From assembly GCA_013696835.1 (NCBI GenBank), contig JACCXV010000162.1:1-10251 (forward strand): DNA of 10,251 nucleotides, in the 5' to 3' direction. The notes beneath the pieces were generated by a model that was not told the DNA's origin, made no database searches, and was given only the letters and a program-made list of their open reading frames with translations. This document shows, piece after piece, positions 5,690 to 10,251 of this stretch. This DNA comes from Gemmatimonadota bacterium. GTDB taxonomy: Bacteria > Gemmatimonadota > Gemmatimonadetes > JACCXV01. The position numbers and the translations under genes were made by a program. Each line of letters opens with the position of its first letter. Within the stretch, counting starts at the first letter, position 1.

Positions 5690-5708
5690 CGGGCCGCGGC
5701 GCGGCCCG
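5690..5708 (+). repeat. GC-rich inverted repeat upstream of the exchanger gene
   Basis: CGGGCCGC (5690-5697) and GCGGCCCG (5701-5708) form a perfect 8-bp stem with a 3-nt loop. There is no T-tract after it. It lies 11 bp after the preceding terminator, where the promoter or leader of the exchanger gene should be. It may be an RNA hairpin or a protein-binding site. Confidence 0.5.
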
Positions 5709-5737
5709 ATCGTGCCAGGGCTTTGGAGCGGAGAAGC

Positions 5738-5794
5738 ATGGTATTGAGTAGCTTGTCCGCACGTTCAGCGGATCCCCATCCACAACCCCTGTAG
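5738..5794 (+). CDS. Possible 18-codon upstream ORF of the exchanger gene
   Basis: The ATG at 5738 has GGAG sites 4 and 9 nt upstream (5730-5733 and 5725-5728), and the frame reads MVLSSLSARSADPHPQPL before TAG 5792-5794. That stop lies 4 nt before the exchanger ATG, which has no SD of its own. The arrangement would allow translational coupling. Codon use is unlike the neighbours (GTA, TTG, AGT, CAA, CCA), so a selected protein product is unlikely; a regulatory role or chance are the alternatives. Confidence 0.35.
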   Translation: MVLSSLSARSADPHPQPL

Positions 5795-5798
5795 CGGT

Positions 5799-7073
5799 AT
5801 GCCCACACCCGCGGCCAAAGCGCGCACTATCGCGACGCTGGGATGGATCGTCCTGGCGCTCCTGCTGCCCGTTCCGTGGATCCTGGCCCGGTACGGCGGG
5901 GCAGCCGAGGACATGGGGCCAGGAATGGTGTCCATGTGGTCCGGCCTGGCGATCGTGGGCGCGGCCTTTCTGCTCTCCTGGGGCGCCGAGCTCGCGGAGC
6001 GGGACATCTCACAGAACCTCGCCCTCGTGGTGCTGGCCCTGCTGGCCATCCTCCCCGAATACGCCGTCGACCTCACGTTCGCCTGGATCGCCGGTACGGA
6101 CCCGGAGTACGTCCAGTACACCGTGGCGAACATGACCGGAGCCAACCGCCTGCTGATCGGGCTCGGCTGGCCGCTCATCGTGCTGCTCTACGGCCTCAAG
6201 TTCCGCCGCCGTGAGATCCATCTCGACCAGCGCCAGGGGCTGGAGATCGCGTTCCTGCTGATGGCGACGATGTACTCGTTCCTGCTCCCGCTGAAGGGCT
6301 CGATCGCGCTCTACGACTCGGCCATCCTCTTCGCGCTGTTCGGGCTGTACGTCTACACCGCCTCCCAGGCCCAGAAGCAGGAGACGCACTTCGCGGGACC
6401 GGCCGGATCCCTCGACCGGCTGCTCGGCAACACCGCCCGCCGCGGGTGGGTGCTGGCGTCCTTCGCCTACGCCGCGTTCGCGATCTGGATCGCTGCGCAT
6501 CCATTCGCCGACGGCCTCGTCGAGACCGGCAAGCGCTACGGCGTTCCCCCGTTCCTCCTGGTCCAGTGGCTCGCTCCGATCGCCTCCGAGTCGCCGGAGG
6601 CCGTGGTGGCGATCCTCTTCGCCATCCGCGCGAAGCCTTCCACGGCCATGGGCGCGCTGAGCTCCTCGGTGGTGAACCAGTGGACGCTGCTGGTCGGCGC
6701 GATCCCGCTCGTGTACAGCATCTCCCGCGGCGAGGCGAGCGCGATGCCGCTCGTTCCGCGCACCAGCGAGGAGCTGCTCCTCACCAGCGCGCAGTCGCTG
6801 TTCGCGGTGGCGCTGCTGGCCAACTTCCGGATCGACATCCGGGAAGCCGGGGTGCTGCTCGTGCTGTTCCTCGTCACCACCTTCTTCCCCTCCACGGAAG
6901 TGCGCGTGTTCTTCGCGTTCGCCTACATCGCCATGGCGGTGGTCCTCCTGCTTGCCAGGGGCGATCGCCGGCGTCAGCTGCAGTCGCTGCTGCTCTCCCG
7001 AGGGCGGAGCAGCGGGCTCCAGCCGCGGCCGCGCGACGTGCCGAGCAGCGTCGTACCCGCTGACCGGGGCTGA
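5799..7073 (+). CDS. Divergent sodium/calcium exchanger family (CaCA) membrane protein
   Basis: This 424-residue multi-pass inner-membrane protein has the two alpha-repeats of cation/Ca2+ exchangers. Repeat 1 (about 62-131) contains GAELAERD, ILPEY (Glu87) and ANMTGANRLLIGLG. Repeat 2 (about 250-305) contains APIASESPEAV (Glu267) and SSSVVNQWTLLVG (Asn293). The paired Glu and Asn positions match ion-ligand sites in the family, but the usual G-T/S-S-x-P-E of repeat 1 is changed to A-I-L-P-E, so the transported ions cannot be named. The two halves are joined by a cytoplasmic stretch near 186-215. A polar, Arg-rich tail of about 40 residues follows the last membrane segment. ATG 5799 places the first membrane segment at about 11-30. 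lhr begins 20 nt after the stop, so the two are probably cotranscribed. Confidence 0.88.
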   Translation: MPTPAAKARTIATLGWIVLALLLPVPWILARYGGAAEDMGPGMVSMWSGLAIVGAAFLLSWGAELAERDISQNLALVVLALLAILPEYAVDLTFAWIAGTDPEYVQYTVANMTGANRLLIGLGWPLIVLLYGLKFRRREIHLDQRQGLEIAFLLMATMYSFLLPLKGSIALYDSAILFALFGLYVYTASQAQKQETHFAGPAGSLDRLLGNTARRGWVLASFAYAAFAIWIAAHPFADGLVETGKRYGVPPFLLVQWLAPIASESPEAVVAILFAIRAKPSTAMGALSSSVVNQWTLLVGAIPLVYSISRGEASAMPLVPRTSEELLLTSAQSLFAVALLANFRIDIREAGVLLVLFLVTTFFPSTEVRVFFAFAYIAMAVVLLLARGDRRRQLQSLLLSRGRSSGLQPRPRDVPSSVVPADRG

Positions 7074-7082
7074 CCCGACCCC

Positions 7083-7087
7083 GGAGG
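7083..7087 (+). promoter_or_regulatory. Shine-Dalgarno site fixing the lhr GTG start
   Basis: GGAGG lies 6 nt upstream of the GTG at 7094, optimal spacing. It settles the start, since no ATG precedes the helicase motifs at a sensible distance. Confidence 0.75.
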
Positions 7088-7093
7088 CCTGCC

Positions 7094-10000
7094 GTGGGCC
7101 CGCTCTCCCGCTTCGCGCCCGCCACCCGTTCCTGGTTCGAGTTCGCGTTCGCCGCACCGACTCCGGCGCAGGCCGGAGCCTGGGAGGCGATCGCCTGCGG
7201 CGAGGGCGTGCTCGTCGTCGCCCCGACGGGGTCCGGAAAGACCCTGGCGGCGTTCCTCTGGGCGATCGACCGCCTCACGAGCGCCCCCGTCGCGGAGGAC
7301 ATTGGCGCCGCGGGGGACGGGGGCCGTGGCGCTCGCGCCGGGGAGGGCGTACGCGTGCTGTACGTGTCTCCTCTCAAGGCACTCGCAGTCGATGTCGAGC
7401 GCAACCTTCGCTCCCCGCTGGCGGGGATCCGCGGAGCCGCGGCCCGCCTCGAGCTGCCGGTGCGCGACGTGCGCGTGGGATTGCGCACGGGCGACACGCC
7501 TCCCGAGGAGCGCCGCCGCTTCGCCTCCGAGCCGCCGGACATCCTGATCACCACGCCCGAGTCTCTCTTCCTGCTCGTCACGTCGCGCGCGCGCGAAGCT
7601 CTGCGGAGCGTCGACACGGTGATCGTGGACGAGGTGCATGCGGTGGCCGGCACCAAGCGCGGAAGCCATCTCGCGCTCACGCTCGAGCGGCTGGACGCGC
7701 TGCTCGAGCATCCCGCCCAGCGCATCGGCCTGTCGGCGACCGTGCGCCCGCTCGAGGAAGTGGCGCGCTTCCTCGGCGGGTCCTCCAGAGTGCGCGTGGT
7801 TGACGCGCGCGCCGAAAAGGCATTCGAGCTGTCGGTGGTGGTTCCCGTCGAGGACCTGGCGGGGCTCGGGCGCCCGACCGGTGAGATCGCGAGCGGCGCG
7901 ACCTCCGGAGCGGAGGCCCGGAGCAGCATCTGGCCCCACGTGGACGAGCGACTTCTCGAGCTCGTCCGGCGGCATCGCAGCACGATCGTGTTCGCGAACT
8001 CGCGGCGGCTGGCCGAGCGGCTCTGCGCGCGGCTCAACGATCTCGCCGGCGAGGAGGTCGCGCGGGCGCACCACGGCTCCGTCAGCCGCGAGCAGCGCAT
8101 GCGCATCGAGGAGGAGCTGAAGGCCGGGCGTCTGCCGGCGGTCGTTGCCACGAGCTCGCTGGAGCTTGGGATCGACATGGGGGCGGTGGACCTGGTCGTG
8201 CAGGTGGAGGCGCCGGAGTCCGTCGCATCCGGGCTGCAGCGCGTGGGACGCGCCGGGCACAGCGTCGGCGCCATCAGTCGCGGCGTGTTCCTCCCCAAGT
8301 ACCGCGGCGATCTCCTTGAATGCGCCGTCGTGGTCGAGCGCATGCGCGCGGGGGCGATAGAGTCCCTGCGCTATCCGCGGAATCCACTCGACGTGCTGGC
8401 GCAGCACGTCGTGGCGATGGTGGCGATGGACGACTGGACGGTGGATGGCGTCGCCTCCCTCGTGCGCCGCGCCGCGCCCTTCGCCGACCTTCCACGCGGC
8501 GCGCTCGAGGGTGTGCTGGACATGCTCTCGGGTCGCTATCCCTCCGACCGCTTCGCCGAGCTCCGGCCGCGGGTCAACTGGGACCGCGCGACGGGCCGGC
8601 TGACGCCGCGCCCGAACGCGCAGCGGCTGGCGGTGACCTCCGGGGGCACGATCCCCGACCGAGGGCTGTTCGGCGTGTTCCTCGTCGGCGAGCGCGGCGC
8701 GCGCGTCGGCGAGCTGGACGAGGAGATGGTCTACGAGAGCCGCGTGGGCGACGTGTTCCTGCTGGGGTCGTCGAGCTGGCGCATCGAGCAGATCACGCAC
8801 GAGCGGGTGCTCGTCTCGCCCGCCCCGGGGCTGCCAGGCAGGATGCCGTTCTGGCACGGCGACGCGCCCGGGCGGCCGGTGGAGCTGGGACGCGCCGTCG
8901 GGCAGTTCGTGCGCGAGGTCGCGGCGATGTCGAGCGGAAGCGGCCTGGAGCGGCTGCGGGCAGCCGGCCTCGACGAGTACGCGGCCGAGAACCTGTCGCG
9001 GTACCTGGGTGACCAGCGCGCGTCCACGGGGACGCTCCCGGACGACAGGACGATCGTGATCGAGCGCTTCAGGGACGAGCTCGGCGACTGGCGGGTGTGC
9101 GTCCACTCCTTCTTCGGCGCGCGCGTTCACGCACCGTGGTCCCAGGCCCTCCAGGCGCGGCTGGGAGAGCGGCTGGGCCTCGAGGTCCAGACGATGTACA
9201 CGGACGACGGCATCGTGCTGCGGCTGCCGGAGGCGGACGAGGCCCCCGCAGCGGATGCGGTGCTCTTCGAGCCGGAGGAGATCGAGGACCTGGTTCTCGA
9301 GCAGGTGGGGTCCTCCGCGCTGTTCGCGAGCCGCTTCCGCGAATGCGCCGCGCGCGCGCTGCTGCTGCCGCGCCGGCGTCCGGGCTCGCGCACGCCTCTC
9401 TGGCAGCAGAGGCAGCGCAGCGCCGACCTCCTGCAGGTCGCCCGCGGCCATCCCTCGTTCCCGATCGTGCTGGAGACGGTCAGGGAGTGTCTCCAGGACG
9501 TCTTCGACGTGCCGGCCCTCGTCGAGCTCATGGCCGCCGTGCGGCGGCGCGAGGTGCGGGTCGTGGAGGTGGAGACGGCGGGCCCCTCGCCGTTCGCGAG
9601 CTCGCTCCAGTTCGGCTACGTGAGCGCCTTCCTCTACGAGGGCGATGCACCGCTCGCCGAGCGGCGCGCGCAGGCGCTCTCCCTCGACCGTTCGCTGCTC
9701 GCGGAGCTCATGGGTAGGGAGGAGCTGCGCGAGCTGATCGACTTCGATGCCCTGGCGCAGCTGGAGCTCGAGCTGCAGCTGCTGGCGGACGAGCGCAAGG
9801 TGCTGGACGCGGACGGCATGCACGACGCGCTTCGGGTCCTGGGCGACCTCTCGCTCGCGGAGGCCGAGGCTCGCGCCGCCGAACCCGGCGCGGTGGGTGA
9901 ATGGCTGCGCATGCTCGCGGAGAGCCGCCGTGCGCTCTCCGTTCGCGTGCGCGGCGAGGAGCGGTGGATCGCGATCGAGGACGCCTCGCGGTTCCGCGAC

Positions 10001-10251
10001 GGCCTGGGCGTCGCCCTGCCACCCGGAGTGCCGCTGGCGTTCCTCGAGCCAGTGGCGGATCCACTGGCGGAGCTGGTCGGCCGGTTCGCCCGCACCCACG
10101 GTCCGTTCGTGACGGCCGACGTGGCCGCGCGCCTGGGCCTGGCGAGCGGCGTGGTCGAGAAGGTGCTCCGCGGCCTGGAGCTGGAGGGCAGGACGATCGA
10201 GGGAGAGTTCCGCCCGGGGGGCAGCGGGCGGGAGTGGATCGAGGTCGAGGT
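7094..10251 (+). CDS. lhr: Lhr-type large DNA helicase (3' end outside window)
   Basis: Lhr is a superfamily 2, ATP-dependent 3'-to-5' DNA translocase/helicase linked to DNA repair. The frame is open for 1052 codons to the window edge; family members have about 1500 residues, so roughly the last third is missing. RecA-like domain 1: APTGSGKT (43-50), YVSPLKA (90-96), DEVH (179-182) followed by Lhr-like AVAGTKRGSHLALTLERL, and SAT (214-216). RecA-like domain 2: IVFANSRR, HHGSVSREQR, ATSSLELGIDMG and QRVGRAGH (382-389). Next come winged-helix and beta-barrel domains with the family stretch SSSWRIEQITHERVLVSPAPG around W562 and PFWHGD. The last part holds the ALPPGVP...RTHGPF (about 1000-1005) region of the C-terminal extension. 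The GTG start has GGAGG 6 nt before it. It follows the exchanger gene by 20 nt; a functional link is not evident. Confidence 0.96.
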   Translation, partial: MGPLSRFAPATRSWFEFAFAAPTPAQAGAWEAIACGEGVLVVAPTGSGKTLAAFLWAIDRLTSAPVAEDIGAAGDGGRGARAGEGVRVLYVSPLKALAVDVERNLRSPLAGIRGAAARLELPVRDVRVGLRTGDTPPEERRRFASEPPDILITTPESLFLLVTSRAREALRSVDTVIVDEVHAVAGTKRGSHLALTLERLDALLEHPAQRIGLSATVRPLEEVARFLGGSSRVRVVDARAEKAFELSVVVPVEDLAGLGRPTGEIASGATSGAEARSSIWPHVDERLLELVRRHRSTIVFANSRRLAERLCARLNDLAGEEVARAHHGSVSREQRMRIEEELKAGRLPAVVATSSLELGIDMGAVDLVVQVEAPESVASGLQRVGRAGHSVGAISRGVFLPKYRGDLLECAVVVERMRAGAIESLRYPRNPLDVLAQHVVAMVAMDDWTVDGVASLVRRAAPFADLPRGALEGVLDMLSGRYPSDRFAELRPRVNWDRATGRLTPRPNAQRLAVTSGGTIPDRGLFGVFLVGERGARVGELDEEMVYESRVGDVFLLGSSSWRIEQITHERVLVSPAPGLPGRMPFWHGDAPGRPVELGRAVGQFVREVAAMSSGSGLERLRAAGLDEYAAENLSRYLGDQRASTGTLPDDRTIVIERFRDELGDWRVCVHSFFGARVHAPWSQALQARLGERLGLEVQTMYTDDGIVLRLPEADEAPAADAVLFEPEEIEDLVLEQVGSSALFASRFRECAARALLLPRRRPGSRTPLWQQRQRSADLLQVARGHPSFPIVLETVRECLQDVFDVPALVELMAAVRRREVRVVEVETAGPSPFASSLQFGYVSAFLYEGDAPLAERRAQALSLDRSLLAELMGREELRELIDFDALAQLELELQLLADERKVLDADGMHDALRVLGDLSLAEAEARAAEPGAVGEWLRMLAESRRALSVRVRGEERWIAIEDASRFRDGLGVALPPGVPLAFLEPVADPLAELVGRFARTHGPFVTADVAARLGLASGVVEKVLRGLELEGRTIEGEFRPGGSGREWIEVE

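Noticed and set aside
6974..10099. 1041-residue open frame on the minus strand
   Set aside because: It lies antisense to lhr, whose plus-strand frame has all helicase motifs. The minus-strand product is rich in Arg, Ala, His and Gln with no recognisable domain, the usual mirror of GC-rich codons.
1..10251. Search for CRISPR arrays, tRNA genes, insertion sequences or phage/defence genes
   Set aside because: By eye I saw no regularly spaced repeats, no tRNA-like cloverleaf, no transposase and no defence gene. The Lhr helicase has ordinary family features and no attached nuclease or partner in view.

Overview
The window is a GC-rich stretch of bacterial chromosome made mostly of housekeeping genes. 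Coding density is high, third codon positions are mostly G or C, and there are no mobile elements, tRNA or rRNA genes, or CRISPR repeats. The genes (purE-purK, typA, corA, a cold-shock protein, a CaCA-type exchanger, lhr) are too widespread to fix a phylum. A Gram-negative environmental lineage or a GC-rich uncultured phylum would fit, but this is only an impression. The csp promoter is close to the sigma-70 consensus and several starts have clear Shine-Dalgarno (SD) sites.

Positions 1-1221, plus strand: the last codons of an upstream gene, most likely purE, overlap purK (de novo purine synthesis). purK appears to begin with a CTG codon. Positions 1218-3999, minus strand: an operon transcribed corA then typA, a CorA-type Mg2+ channel followed by the ribosome-associated GTPase TypA/BipA. 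purK and typA converge so tightly that their stop codons share one CTAG.

Positions 4000-4361 are the intergenic region between corA and a single-domain cold-shock gene. It holds a strong promoter (TTGACA, 17 bp, TATGCT) followed by a textbook intrinsic terminator placed between that promoter and the csp start codon. This leader looks like an attenuator and is the most interesting regulatory element here. csp has its own GC-rich terminator downstream.

Positions 4852-5623, plus strand: two unrecognised small proteins, each with two predicted membrane segments, ending at a terminator. Positions 5799-10251, plus strand: a divergent Na+/Ca2+-exchanger-family membrane protein, preceded by a possible 18-codon upstream ORF. 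It is followed after 20 bp by lhr, a very large DNA helicase gene that runs off the right edge.

I see no obviously new multi-gene system. The items worth checking are the csp leader, the purK CTG start, the corA start with its unexplained SD, and the leader of the exchanger gene.
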